Part shown: piece after piece, positions 16,872 through 26,142 of the stretch
How positions within the stretch are numbered: position 1 is the first letter of the stretch
Layout: each line of letters opens with the position of its first letter
Source: Candidatus Acidianus copahuensis
GTDB lineage: Archaea; Thermoproteota; Thermoprotei_A; Sulfolobales; Sulfolobaceae
Length of the DNA: 64,000 bases
Assembly (NCBI RefSeq): GCF_000632495.1
Contig: NZ_JFZT01000021.1
Coordinates: forward strand, 1-64,000
Direction: 5' to 3'
The notes under the pieces: model-generated
Databases searched by the model: none
Seen by the model: only the letters and a program-made list of their open reading frames with translations
Told to the model about the DNA's origin: nothing
Position numbers and translations under genes: made by a program

Positions 16872-19791
16872 CTTCAATCACTGTACCCATCTTTTTCCAT
16901 CTTTCCTTGTAATTAATCCCTATTTGAGGAGTTTTCCTTACGTATCGTGGATTCCACTTTGGAAGAGGAGGTTCACAGGTAGTGCATGACTCTAGTATTT
17001 CTATTCTTATTGGAGTTTCCTTATAGTCAGGAGTTTTACTTGTTGGATCTAGAACGCTATTAGTTAGCGTGTTTATGGTGATCTCTTGATTATCATGAAG
17101 TGAAAGGAATGCCCTCATTCCTTTTAGCTTATCTGTAACCATGATTTCAGCCTTTAATTTCTCTCCGTTTCTTGAGTATATCATTACTTTGTCTCCAGTC
17201 TTTATTCCATACTTTTTCGCAACTTCGTATGATATCTCAAGATAAGGCTTTGGAAGTTTGTAAACTATACCTTTAGTTTTACCAGTTATGTTGGTCCAGT
17301 GAAATTGCTCAAGCATTCTACCATTATCGAGGTAGACATCGAACTGTTCTGTAGTCGGTATTGGTTCGATATAGTAAGTAGGCCAAAAATGCGCTTTACC
17401 ATCTGGTTTATTAAATTTTTCTAGGTAAAGCGTCTCCGTGCCTTTACCATCTGATGAGACTGGCCATTGTAGACTGTTAAATCCTTCTAATCTGGAGTAA
17501 GTTATTCCAGCAAATTCTGGAACTAAAGAACTCACTTCTTTCATTACATCTTCAGGAGAACTATAATTCCAGTTAGCTCCAAGCGAGTTTGCAATCATCA
17601 TAATAATCTCGAAGTCACTCTTAGCTTCTGCAGGTGGAGAAAACGCTTTATAAAGTCTTTGTATTCTCCTCTCCGTGTTTACATACGTTCCCTCTCTTTC
17701 AATTGAGGCAGCAGCTGGTAATACTACATGAGCTAATTTTGCTGTCCTTGTCATAAATAGATCTACAACAACGAGCAATTCTAGTTTTTTCAAAGCTTCA
17801 ATAACTTTTTCGCTATTCGCTTCAGCTAAAACTTTATCCTCCCCTATAATTATCATCGCCTTTAGTTTTCCTTTTAATGCCTCTTCAATCATTTCTGTAC
17901 TGGTTAATCCAGGTTTTTCATTTATCTTACATTTCCACGCATTCTCAAAAATCTCCCTTCCCTTTGCGTCTTCTAAACTGATATAACCTGGAAGGTAATT
18001 AGGAAGAGCTCCAAAATCACTAGCTCCTTGAACATTTGCGTGACCTCTCATTGGATATCCTCCCGTCCCGTGTTTTCCGAAATTACCTGTAAGAAGCAAA
18101 AGGTTACATATTTCTGTTGATGTCTCACTCCCAGTTTGATGTTGAGTTATCCCCATTGCCCACAGGGCTACTACTTTATTTGCTGAATGAATCATTTCAG
18201 CTATTTTTATTATGTCCTCCTTTCTTACTCCTGTAACTTTCTCAACGTAATCCAGGTTTATGTCATTCAAGCTTTCCTTAAATTTTTCGAAGTTACTAGT
18301 CCTGTTCGATATAAAATCCTTATCTTCCCATCCTTGGTCAATGATATACTTTTCTATTCCCTTAATCAGAACTAGGTCTGTCCCAGGGTTTGGCGTTACG
18401 AAGAGATCTGCTCTTTCTGCCATTTCGTGTTTTCTTACGTCCACAACAATTAGTTTTTGCCCGTTTAACTTTTTTGCCCTTTTTATCTTACCAGCAGCGA
18501 CAGGATGCGCCTCAGCTGTATTTGACCCAAAGATAATAACCAGATCTGCAGACTCAATGTCTCTAAAAGAGCCAGAGTCAGCTCCATATCCAACAGTTCT
18601 TATCAATCCTACAGTTGCTGGAGATTGACAATACCTTGCGCAGTTATCTACGTTATTGGTACCTATAATCTGTCTAGCTAGTTTTTGGGTTAGATATGCT
18701 TCCTCGTTAGTGTCTGTACACGATGCAATTATTCCTATAGAATCAGGACCGTACTTCTCTCTTATATCATTTAACTTTGTTGAAATAATAGATATCGCTT
18801 CTTCCCAATTTACTTGCTTAAACTCATTATTGTATCTAACAAGGGGATGTTTAAGCCTTTCTGGGCTATTGACGAATCCCCAGCCAAATTTTCCTTTAAT
18901 ACATGTTGCAATACCATTTGCGGGAGACTCTGGTTTAGGTTCAATCTTGAGTATTTCTTTCCCTCTAGTCCAAACCTCATATGAGCATCCCACCCCACAA
19001 AATGGGCAAACCGTCTTAGTTCTTTTAATTAGTCCATTTCTTATTGATCTATCAATTTCGCTTAACATCATAGGGAATGAGAAGTCCCTTTCATTCTTTG
19101 CCATTTGTATAGCTAATTTCTTTTTGGTCTCTAAGGAAATACCAGTAAAAAGACCTCCTTTTCCTAGGATCGTTTTTTCCATGAGCGCATTAACTGGACA
19201 AGCAGTCACGCAAGTCCCACAGGAGACACATGCAGACTCATTAATTTTCTTTCCATCTGACCAGATAACTCTAGGTGGATTAAGATTCCAATCTATCTTG
19301 ATTACCTCATTTACTACAACGTCTTGACAAGCTTCAACGCATCTCCCTATAAGTAGACATTGATCTGGATCGTAAACGTAAAATGGGTTAGAGTCATCAA
19401 TCTCATATGGTTTTTGCTTAAACTGTTGCTTTTTTATTCCTAGTCTTACTACCGCCTCATGAAGCTCACAATCATAGTTGTTATCGCAAATTGTACAGTA
19501 GAGCAAATGATTTCTAAGAATTCCATTCATTGCTTTTTCTCTAGCTTCCAGTACTCTGTCACTATTGGACAGAACTCGCATTCCTTCCTTAACTGTAGAT
19601 GAGCAAGCCCTGGCTAGTTTTCCATCTATCTCAACTACGCATGTGTCACATGTCTGTAATTGTCCTAAACTCTCATTAAAGCATAATGCAGGTATATAAA
19701 TTCCATTTTCTCTCATTACGGAAAGAACAGAAACTCCTTCTTTTGTCTCTATGTCTTTTCCGTTGATTTGGAGTTTAACCAAGGAAATCAA
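16858..19791 (-). CDS. formate dehydrogenase-like molybdoenzyme, alpha subunit
   Basis: A 977-residue single-chain molybdopterin enzyme. From the N-terminus: a plant-type [2Fe-2S] domain (FNESLGQLQTCDTCVVEIDG), a NuoG-type Fe-S segment (HLLYCTICDNNYDCELH), a two-cluster ferredoxin domain (about residues 130-205), then the [4Fe-4S]/bis-MGD catalytic part from TVCPFCGVGCSY at about residue 262. The metal-ligand position is Cys (CARYCQSP, about residue 388) in place of Sec, but the catalytic His that normally follows is Gln. Candidate activity: oxidation of formate with electrons to a soluble acceptor. The start is TTG; another TTG lies three codons later. Translationally coupled to fdhD. Confidence 0.85.
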   Translation of the reverse strand: MISLVKLQINGKDIETKEGVSVLSVMRENGIYIPALCFNESLGQLQTCDTCVVEIDGKLARACSSTVKEGMRVLSNSDRVLEAREKAMNGILRNHLLYCTICDNNYDCELHEAVVRLGIKKQQFKQKPYEIDDSNPFYVYDPDQCLLIGRCVEACQDVVVNEVIKIDWNLNPPRVIWSDGKKINESACVSCGTCVTACPVNALMEKTILGKGGLFTGISLETKKKLAIQMAKNERDFSFPMMLSEIDRSIRNGLIKRTKTVCPFCGVGCSYEVWTRGKEILKIEPKPESPANGIATCIKGKFGWGFVNSPERLKHPLVRYNNEFKQVNWEEAISIISTKLNDIREKYGPDSIGIIASCTDTNEEAYLTQKLARQIIGTNNVDNCARYCQSPATVGLIRTVGYGADSGSFRDIESADLVIIFGSNTAEAHPVAAGKIKRAKKLNGQKLIVVDVRKHEMAERADLFVTPNPGTDLVLIKGIEKYIIDQGWEDKDFISNRTSNFEKFKESLNDINLDYVEKVTGVRKEDIIKIAEMIHSANKVVALWAMGITQHQTGSETSTEICNLLLLTGNFGKHGTGGYPMRGHANVQGASDFGALPNYLPGYISLEDAKGREIFENAWKCKINEKPGLTSTEMIEEALKGKLKAMIIIGEDKVLAEANSEKVIEALKKLELLVVVDLFMTRTAKLAHVVLPAAASIEREGTYVNTERRIQRLYKAFSPPAEAKSDFEIIMMIANSLGANWNYSSPEDVMKEVSSLVPEFAGITYSRLEGFNSLQWPVSSDGKGTETLYLEKFNKPDGKAHFWPTYYIEPIPTTEQFDVYLDNGRMLEQFHWTNITGKTKGIVYKLPKPYLEISYEVAKKYGIKTGDKVMIYSRNGEKLKAEIMVTDKLKGMRAFLSLHDNQEITINTLTNSVLDPTSKTPDYKETPIRIEILESCTTCEPPLPKWNPRYVRKTPQIGINYKERWKKMGTVIEDGKN

Positions 19792-19904
19792 TTATCCTTT
19801 TCTACAGATCTATATGAAATCATCTTAAAAAAACTTGTAAATCTATTTTATAAGACTCTTTTTATGGAAATAAGACATCGTATAGTGTTAAAATGTTTTC
19901 CATT
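19792..19904. other. intergenic, promoter side of the formate dehydrogenase
   Basis: AT-rich region holding the expected promoter for the minus-strand formate dehydrogenase/fdhD pair (AAAACTT and TTTTATAAG elements). No gene is seen. Confidence 0.4.
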
Positions 19905-20360
19905 AGCTGTTGTCAGCAGTTTCACTTAAACCGTGACACTTATATGCATTTCATGATTTTCTCCATCAAAATGTTTATATATTAATAAAGAAACAATATT
20001 AATTTGTCCTACATGTTGGTATGTAGACCCAGGGAAAGGGCAAAAAAGGGTGAGGGTGGAGTTATGTATGTGCGGGTTTTCCCATACCCTAGTAGTGTTG
20101 GTGGGTTAGCCCGCTAAGGTGGCGGAACATGATAATGATCTTTGTTCATAACGTGGTGAAGCCCAAGGCTTTATGGACATGATAATAAATGCCCGTAGAG
20201 CCCAAACCCCAATTGTGGAACAATCCTAAGGTCTTAGAGAATTGATTCCATTATACCTTGGCAGGGTTAGTTCGACTGTGTAGCTGTAAGAACCCGAAAG
20301 ATTAGAGTAACAGCATGAGGATTACTTACCGAAGCTTTAGATATGAGTCGGTAATTCAAT
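19905..20360 (+). mobile_element. tnpB-less relic of an IS200/IS605-type element (MITE-like)
   Basis: A GC-richer island in an AT-rich spacer. Its left part (19905-19945) closely matches a second copy at 47056-47096, which I read as an element left end. Its right part contains structured sequence (GCGGGTT of 20077 faces AGCCCGC near 20113), a stretch like the TnpB 3' region, and a terminal hairpin TACCGA...TCGGTA (20327-20353) followed by ATTCA, like right ends. No frame is intact. It is best explained as an internally deleted, non-autonomous copy; the alternative is a free-standing structured RNA. Confidence 0.45.
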
Positions 20361-20421
20361 TTCCTACAAATTTCTACACTAACCCCATAAAGTTAAATTT
20401 TAACTATGATAACTTGTCCCT

Positions 20422-21339
20422 ATGAAACTTCTAACCTTTTCTCATGAAGGACAAAAGTCTATTGGGTTTTTATTAGAAAGAGAAAACATAGTGATAGATT
20501 TAAGTGAAGCTTATCAGCAAGTATTTGAAGGCATTCCACCAGAGTGGTTTTTCAACATGAAATCACTTATCTCAGGAGGCAAAGGGGCTATGAAACTTCT
20601 CTATGAAGTAGTTAGGGAAGTAGAGAGAAACTTTCAGGAATTTAAGGCGTATAGACAACAGGAGATAACATTCTACCCTCCTGTAGAAAATCCAGAGAAG
20701 ATTTATTTACTGGCGGTTAATTATAGGGCCCACGGTGAGGAAACTGGCACTAAGCCTCCTGATGAACCGTACTTATTTACGAAATTTAATAATGCCTTGA
20801 CAGGTCATAATAGACCTGTCATAATTCCGAAGGGAAACCATAAGGTTGATCATGAAATTGAACTTGCAGTAATTATTGGAAAGGCTGGAAAGTATGTTGA
20901 AAAGACAAAAGCCATGGATTACGTATTCGGATACACAATCTTGAATGATATAAGCTTTAGAGATAGGCAACTCCCACCTAGGGGTCAATTTGGTCATAGT
21001 TGGGTACATGGCAAAGGTATGGATACTGCAGCACCTATGGGACCATACATCGTAACAAAAGACGAAATAGAGAACCCTTACTTGCTAAAACTTCAGTTAA
21101 GGGTTAACGATGAGATTAGACAAGAAGCTTACGCTGAAGATATGATACATAAGATAGATGAAATCGTGGAGTACATTACTCAAGGAATAACTCTAACGCC
21201 TGGAGATATAATATCAACCGGAACTCCTCCAGGAGTAGCTCTTTCTACAGGAAAGTACTTAAAAGAGGGAGACGTTGTAGATGCAGAGATTTCTGGAATA
21301 GGAGTGCTAAGAAACTTCATTATCAAAGAAGATGAGTAA
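20422..21339 (+). CDS. fumarylacetoacetate hydrolase (FAH) family enzyme
   Basis: A 305-residue soluble enzyme with the FAH fold. The metal-binding acids are the two Glu of DHEIELAVIIGK (near residue 140) and the Asp of LNDISFRDRQ (near residue 178). FAH-family enzymes work on 2-keto acids and related diacids: hydrolysis, decarboxylation, isomerisation, or dehydration (the Sulfolobus 2-keto-3-deoxy-D-arabinonate dehydratase belongs here). The residues seen do not decide between these. It is a single gene, overlapping convergently by 17 bases with the membrane protein gene at 21323. Confidence 0.8.
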   Translation: MKLLTFSHEGQKSIGFLLERENIVIDLSEAYQQVFEGIPPEWFFNMKSLISGGKGAMKLLYEVVREVERNFQEFKAYRQQEITFYPPVENPEKIYLLAVNYRAHGEETGTKPPDEPYLFTKFNNALTGHNRPVIIPKGNHKVDHEIELAVIIGKAGKYVEKTKAMDYVFGYTILNDISFRDRQLPPRGQFGHSWVHGKGMDTAAPMGPYIVTKDEIENPYLLKLQLRVNDEIRQEAYAEDMIHKIDEIVEYITQGITLTPGDIISTGTPPGVALSTGKYLKEGDVVDAEISGIGVLRNFIIKEDE

Positions 21340-22936
21340 CCTTAAGATAATATAGTAATATCTTTATATCAACTGGAATCTTTGGAATTTCCAAGAAGTA
21401 AAATGCTGTCCAGACTAAAGGAAAAGTGAAGTGAATCGATAGCAATATAGGCACTATAGCAAGAGCGGAAGCGATCTGAAAAACAGTTGCTTCTAAACCT
21501 CTATCTTTAATGTTATATCCTAAAAGGAAAAGAATAGGCGAAAATGCAGGGATAATAAGAGATGCAGGTATAAGATAATAATACTTCCACTTAAAGGAAA
21601 AGATAGTTGATATTGCAGCAATTATTGTACCAATACCGTACTCTATAAGGTTCAAGTTGAGAAATGTTAGGAATGCGTAGAATTCAATGAAAAATATTGA
21701 CCATGCAAGCCTATTTCTTCTATCGAGAAACAGAGAAAAGATACTTGCAATTGGAGATATAAGTGAAATAAGGATTAGCCTAGATGGATTGGGTGCTCTT
21801 ATATTACTTAAGAAGTAAAGTAGAGAAATGCCAAAAGTAATGTAAGCAACTAAGAAATATCCTTGAAAGAACAAGTAAGCGGAAATTCCAGCTATGCCTA
21901 TAACTATAACTCCTTCCCATTTTCTGAATCCCTCTTCTATGTATTTTAATACATTATTCCACGGGAGATTCGGAGCTAAATAAAGGATCGAGAAGCTTAT
22001 TGCAAGAGTTGAAGAGATCGTGATCCCTAGTAAATTGTAAGTAAGATATGAGTAGATAAACGATATAATTGATGCAACCAAAAAGCTTACTCTTTTATAA
22101 ACTAAACCAGTCAATCCTCCTAGAATAATCGCTAATAGAGTGGTTATAGGGAAGATTGAGAAAATTCCAAACAGAAATAGCCCACTCACCTTTTCCTTAA
22201 AAAGTCTTAATAAAAGATAAAGAGGCATAAGACCAAGGAATTCGAGACCTGTAAAATTATGAAATAAAATGAGATATGAAATTGAGTACGCAAAGATTGC
22301 AGGAGGGAAAAATGAAGCAGAACCTATCGCTAGAAATGCTAGGGGAAGAAAAGAATGCGAATAAAGCAACATTGCAGAGGATATAAGAGAGGTCGCTCCA
22401 GCCTTTCTTTCAATTCTTTCAGGTATAATTAGTCCTAGAACTCCAGTAAGTAGAAGTTCGAAAGAAATCATCGAAATTTGATTGGATATAGTTACCAGGT
22501 TAGCAGAGTACGCTACTGCAGAGATTACGAGAGTCAGTATACCAGCTGAAATAAAAGATCTAATATCCATTCCCAATAATTCTACGCCCAGGACTAAGAG
22601 GATGAGAGAAGCAAACTCTTCGCTGGCTGGTACGTTAAACATGTAAAATACAGAAGTAAAAAGTAAGGCTATAGAGAGCGAGGATGTAAATTTAGGTAAA
22701 ATGTATCCCATTAGTCCTATTATGGGTAGCAAGGAGAGAATTATTGGGCTTCCCTTTAATATTTCAAATACAGATAAAATAGAGGTTAAAACAAGATATA
22801 CTCTCTTGTCAAAAAGGTAAGATATACTCATAAATGCGAAAGTTATAGGAATGACCTCAAAGCTTGGATAAATAAGTAACAGAGTAATAGAGTAAATAAC
22901 TGGGATAGCCATACTTCCGTATTGTTTTATTCTCAT
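21323..22936 (-). CDS. polytopic membrane protein, unknown
   Basis: A 537-residue protein made almost entirely of hydrophobic helices (about 14 to 16). The loops are short and slightly basic, and there are no obvious metal, nucleotide or catalytic motifs; residues 1-35 form the first helices with no signal peptide. I do not recognise a family. The uniform Ile/Leu/Ser/Phe composition is typical of Sulfolobales integral membrane proteins, possibly a transporter or lipid-modifying enzyme. It is a stand-alone gene with ATG at 22936. Confidence 0.6.
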   Translation of the reverse strand: MRIKQYGSMAIPVIYSITLLLIYPSFEVIPITFAFMSISYLFDKRVYLVLTSILSVFEILKGSPIILSLLPIIGLMGYILPKFTSSLSIALLFTSVFYMFNVPASEEFASLILLVLGVELLGMDIRSFISAGILTLVISAVAYSANLVTISNQISMISFELLLTGVLGLIIPERIERKAGATSLISSAMLLYSHSFLPLAFLAIGSASFFPPAIFAYSISYLILFHNFTGLEFLGLMPLYLLLRLFKEKVSGLFLFGIFSIFPITTLLAIILGGLTGLVYKRVSFLVASIISFIYSYLTYNLLGITISSTLAISFSILYLAPNLPWNNVLKYIEEGFRKWEGVIVIGIAGISAYLFFQGYFLVAYITFGISLLYFLSNIRAPNPSRLILISLISPIASIFSLFLDRRNRLAWSIFFIEFYAFLTFLNLNLIEYGIGTIIAAISTIFSFKWKYYYLIPASLIIPAFSPILFLLGYNIKDRGLEATVFQIASALAIVPILLSIHFTFPLVWTAFYFLEIPKIPVDIKILLYYLKVTHLL

Positions 22937-23098
22937 TCTAGTTCCCTTTTCACAAAGGGTTATAAATTTTATCCTAAAAATTTGAAATAAACCTAAATTC
23001 TTACCATACTCAAGTCAGCTTTTAATTGCATCTTTTTGAGAAAATGGAAGGATAAGACGTTTAAACAAGAATGTACTTTACTCATGTGATAAAGGGAT

Positions 23099-23530
23099 TT
23101 AGACTCCAAATATTTTTCTATATTCTTTGTACATACATTTGTCTTGAATTACTGTTAATCCCTCTTTTCTAGCCTTTTCTGCCGCATCTTCGTTCCTTAT
23201 TCCTTCCTGTAGCCATATTACCTTTACATCTCCTCTTTCTTTAGATCTATTTATTACATCGTCAACTATTCTTGGAACTTCATTTGATGGCCTAAAAACT
23301 TCTACAACTTCTACTTTCTCCGGGATTTCGATAATTGATTTATAAGCTTTTTTTCCCAAGATCTCGTTTGCGGTAGGATTAACTGGAATTACTTCATATC
23401 CATGTTCCATCAAAAATTTAGGGACGTAATGGGAAGGTTTTGTTGGATCTTTAGAAAAGCCAATAGTTGCTACATGCCTATATTTCTCTAAAATGAACTT
23501 GATCTCTTCCTCTTCTACATCTTTTGTCAT
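23099..23530 (-). CDS. CoA-binding domain protein
   Basis: A small cytoplasmic protein of the CoA-binding (succinyl-CoA synthetase alpha-like, CoA_binding_2) family. A Rossmann fold begins at VATIGFSKDPTKPSHYVPKF, followed by GYEVIPVNP and the KVIWLQEGIRNEDAAEKA region, all family hallmarks; the C-terminus carries DKCMYKEYRK. I choose the ATG at 23530 because it gives the canonical N-terminus; an upstream ATG at 23551 adds 7 residues. It follows etfA by some 30 bases and is probably cotranscribed with etfBA, consistent with acyl-CoA metabolism. Its exact role in the family is unknown. Confidence 0.75.
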   Translation of the reverse strand: MTKDVEEEEIKFILEKYRHVATIGFSKDPTKPSHYVPKFLMEHGYEVIPVNPTANEILGKKAYKSIIEIPEKVEVVEVFRPSNEVPRIVDDVINRSKERGDVKVIWLQEGIRNEDAAEKARKEGLTVIQDKCMYKEYRKIFGV

Positions 23531-23562
23531 GGAAAAAATTTCATAATTCAACTTAAAAAAAT

Positions 23563-24420
23563 TTATCTCTTAAACTTTTCCTTCATTAACTTGCAAAACT
23601 CTACTGCGTCTCCAACTACTAGATAGTCTGCGTTTTCCAGTATAGGCGCATCTTTATCTTTGTTTACTGCTACGATAACCTTTGAATCTCTAATACCCGC
23701 AATATGCTGTGGTTGCCCTGAAATACCTAGAGCTATGTATAGTTTAGGTCTTATCCTTAGACCTGAAAGACCTATTTGTCTATCCTCAGATACCCAATGT
23801 AGATCTGCACAGACAGGTCTACTTCCCCCCACTACTCCTCCAAGAGACTTCGCAAGTTCCTCAGCATAATTCACATTTTCCTTTGAACCCATACCCCTAC
23901 CTACACCTATAACAATCTGCGCGGTTGCTGGACTTGCTCCCGACGTAGTGCTCTTAACGCTTAAAGTTTTAATTCTTCCTTCCTTAAAGGAAAGCTTTTC
24001 TACCTTTGTCTCCTTCTCCTTCGGTTGGATGGAAGTTCCAGCAACTGTTATAACTGCAGGAATATTTGCTGTTACGTCTACGAGAGCTATCCCACTATAA
24101 GCTGTCCTTGTGACCTTAATTACATTTCCTTCAATTCCTAAAGACACTGCGTCTGGAATGTAGGGTAATCTTAGTCTTCCTGCGACTCTTGAAGCTATTG
24201 CCCTATCTCTTCTTACGCTACCAGTAATTACAACGTCAGGACTGAGTGATGATATAAAGTCGACTAAACCATCTTCATCCAATTTATCATATACGTAATT
24301 TACATCAGTCAGCTTTTGAGGTTGAGGTGAAATACCTATAAGTTCAGCATTAAATCCTTGAGCTAAAGCTGAAGCCATTCTATAATGAGGTGGGCTTTCA
24401 GAAAATACTACGATTTTCAT
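23563..24420 (-). CDS. etfA: electron transfer flavoprotein alpha subunit
   Basis: EtfA pairs with EtfB to carry electrons from acyl-CoA dehydrogenases or similar flavoenzymes to the quinone pool through an ETF:quinone oxidoreductase. The C-terminal FAD domain is clear: VGVGRGMGSKENV, GGVVGGSRPVCAD and GLSGLRIRPKLYIALGISG, then QHIAGI. 285 residues, slightly shorter than bacterial EtfA because the N-terminal domain is compact. The start overlaps the end of etfB by 4 bases (ATGA), so the pair is translationally coupled. Confidence 0.9.
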   Translation of the reverse strand: MKIVVFSESPPHYRMASALAQGFNAELIGISPQPQKLTDVNYVYDKLDEDGLVDFISSLSPDVVITGSVRRDRAIASRVAGRLRLPYIPDAVSLGIEGNVIKVTRTAYSGIALVDVTANIPAVITVAGTSIQPKEKETKVEKLSFKEGRIKTLSVKSTTSGASPATAQIVIGVGRGMGSKENVNYAEELAKSLGGVVGGSRPVCADLHWVSEDRQIGLSGLRIRPKLYIALGISGQPQHIAGIRDSKVIVAVNKDKDAPILENADYLVVGDAVEFCKLMKEKFKR

Positions 24421-25142
24421 AGAACACCGTCCTCTCTAAGTTGTGAAATTAGTTTATCCACTGCCTCACTCATGTTTCCTTCAATTATCGTCTTTTTCCT
24501 ATTAACAATCAAGGGCTTTGGTTCTCCAATAGAAACCTTAGGTTCAGGATTAAACTCTACTTCTCGGACTGGCTTTTTCGCAGATTCCATGATTTGTCTA
24601 ACGCTAGGTATTCTTGGAGTGTTGATTTCTCCTCCGACTGAAATTACTGCAGGAAGCTGAGTCTCATCTTCTTCAACGTAACTAACCATACCTCTTTCTA
24701 CTTTGATTAAATTTCCTTCAATTGTCAAGGACTTAACGTTTGATAAATATGGTAATCCTAAGATCTCAGCTACGTAACCTGGAACCCCTGAAGTTCCGCT
24801 ATCTACTGTTTGTTCGCCGAATATCACGAGGTCTGGATTAAAAGCCTTGATGTTCTCGGTAATTGCTAATGAAGTGGAGTAAACGTCAGCTTTCTGCGTT
24901 TTTATAGCTAAAACCTCATCTACTCCCATTGCAAGGGCTTCTCTGACAGATTTTCTTTCGATATTTCCAACAGTAATTCCAATGACTTTTCCTCCCATTT
25001 TCTCCTTTAGGAGAATGGCTTCTTCAATAGCGTTCTTATCGTAAGTGCTTATCTTTAAGGGAACATCAAGAAATATTTTATCGCCTGTTGCCTTTATCAT
25101 GGTATCATCTGGAACTATTTTGAAGCCTACAACGATATTCAT
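24417..25142 (-). CDS. etfB: electron transfer flavoprotein beta subunit
   Basis: The AMP/FAD-binding beta subunit of ETF. The N-terminus MNIVVGFKIVPDDTMI and the ADP-binding loop (GEQTVDSGTSGVPGYVAEIL) are typical of the family, as is the ETF signature VERGMVSYVEEDETQLPAVI. 241 residues. It is the first gene of etfB-etfA-CoA-binding protein and runs divergently from the membrane protein gene at 25287, with only about 144 bases between them. It feeds electrons into the respiratory chain whose oxidase lies next door. Confidence 0.9.
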   Translation of the reverse strand: MNIVVGFKIVPDDTMIKATGDKIFLDVPLKISTYDKNAIEEAILLKEKMGGKVIGITVGNIERKSVREALAMGVDEVLAIKTQKADVYSTSLAITENIKAFNPDLVIFGEQTVDSGTSGVPGYVAEILGLPYLSNVKSLTIEGNLIKVERGMVSYVEEDETQLPAVISVGGEINTPRIPSVRQIMESAKKPVREVEFNPEPKVSIGEPKPLIVNRKKTIIEGNMSEAVDKLISQLREDGVL

Positions 25143-25236
25143 AAATCACTTTACTAACAAACAAAAATAAAAGTAACTAAGCGAGTATTACATCTAGATA
25201 ATTCTAATCATTTTGTTGAAAATATCTATAGTTAAC

Positions 25237-25273
25237 GTAGATTAGTTGAAAAGAATATTTTAAGTCAATCTAC
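25237..25273 (+). promoter_or_regulatory. candidate operator, 37-base imperfect palindrome
   Basis: GTAGATT (25237-25243) and AATCTAC (25267-25273) form a perfect 7-base inverted repeat with a 23-base AT-rich interior that contains the likely TATA box (AAGAATATTTTA). It ends 13 bases before the ATG of the 25287 gene, so a bound regulator would cover the promoter. No assignable regulator is known. Confidence 0.35.
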
Positions 25274-25286
25274 TTACGTATTAAAC

Positions 25287-26075
25287 ATGACGTCAATTAT
25301 TCTATTGTCTTTAGTCGCTGCTGGTATGGTAGCAATAATTTTAACTATCCTATACTATATAACAAAAATTAGAACATATATAGGTCTTTTCTTCTCATAT
25401 TTTGCTCTTCTTATGATGCTAACAATGTTCTTAGGAGCATCTATTTACTTGTATTCGCCGTCGAATGTTAGTTTAGCTGTAGCCTTTGCTGTCAATATGG
25501 GAGTTATGATAACAGTTTTAGCGTATTTCTTTGCTATAGCAGAAAATATTTCCGAAAGAAAACTGCATGTAAGTTCGATCCACGTATATTCTATTTCTTT
25601 ACTAGCAGTTCTAAATGAGGTGTTAATGGGTTCTACTTTTGGTCTTGCTCAGTTCGGTTCTAGGTTATTCTCTACGCCTTATAACGCATTTTATTACAGC
25701 ATAAATAGTTACTGGTTTTTTCTTCCTATGATGAGCGAGATGATTGGTTTCTACGTAATTCATTATTTAAGGGGTTTACAGTATCCATATCTTCTTCCTC
25801 TTGTAGGAGTTACCGCATTCCCACCTACAGCGTTTAACGTTAGTAATTGGTTTCCGTTTGCTGTTATAATGACCCTGGGAATATCAGCTTATGGTGTTTT
25901 CTTTAGTAAGAGGAGAGACTGGAAATATGTTTACCTTAGTCTTATAGTAACAGGCGTGATTCTAATAATTAATGCGTTGCCTTATGATCTAAATGTAGTT
26001 ATAGCGATGACACTTTATTACTCCTCAATATTTTTCCAAGTCTTTCAGAGAGGAGAAATAGATAAGAGATTATAA
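25287..26075 (+). CDS. respiratory-cluster membrane protein, homologous to the FoxG-like protein N-terminal half
   Basis: A 262-residue protein with about 7 or 8 membrane helices. It shares a motif and spacing with the N-terminal half of the 634-residue Fe-S protein at 39724: LNEVLMGSTFG here against ASEYFMGALFY there, then MMSEMIGF against MISEMVFA, and a similar IGLFF/LGMMF first half. Glu-x-x-x-Met-Gly and Ser-Glu-Met are therefore conserved polar features inside the membrane and may hold quinone or a heme. It has no Fe-S domain. It likely belongs to the iron-oxidation cluster, encoded between etfB and the terminal oxidase gene. Confidence 0.6.
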   Translation: MTSIILLSLVAAGMVAIILTILYYITKIRTYIGLFFSYFALLMMLTMFLGASIYLYSPSNVSLAVAFAVNMGVMITVLAYFFAIAENISERKLHVSSIHVYSISLLAVLNEVLMGSTFGLAQFGSRLFSTPYNAFYYSINSYWFFLPMMSEMIGFYVIHYLRGLQYPYLLPLVGVTAFPPTAFNVSNWFPFAVIMTLGISAYGVFFSKRRDWKYVYLSLIVTGVILIINALPYDLNVVIAMTLYYSSIFFQVFQRGEIDKRL

Positions 26076-26142
26076 AGTGCTGAATATATAAAAAAATTAT
26101 TGATTAAAAATTACTTTAGTTTATATAAAAAGAAAAGTTTTA

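Noticed and set aside
18187..19327. Several long plus-strand open frames opposite the formate dehydrogenase
   Set aside because: They mirror a strongly conserved gene on the minus strand and have no family-like sequence of their own.
20030..20320. RNase P RNA or SRP RNA in the GC-rich island
   Set aside because: None of the universally conserved RNase P or SRP core sequences are visible; an element relic fits better.
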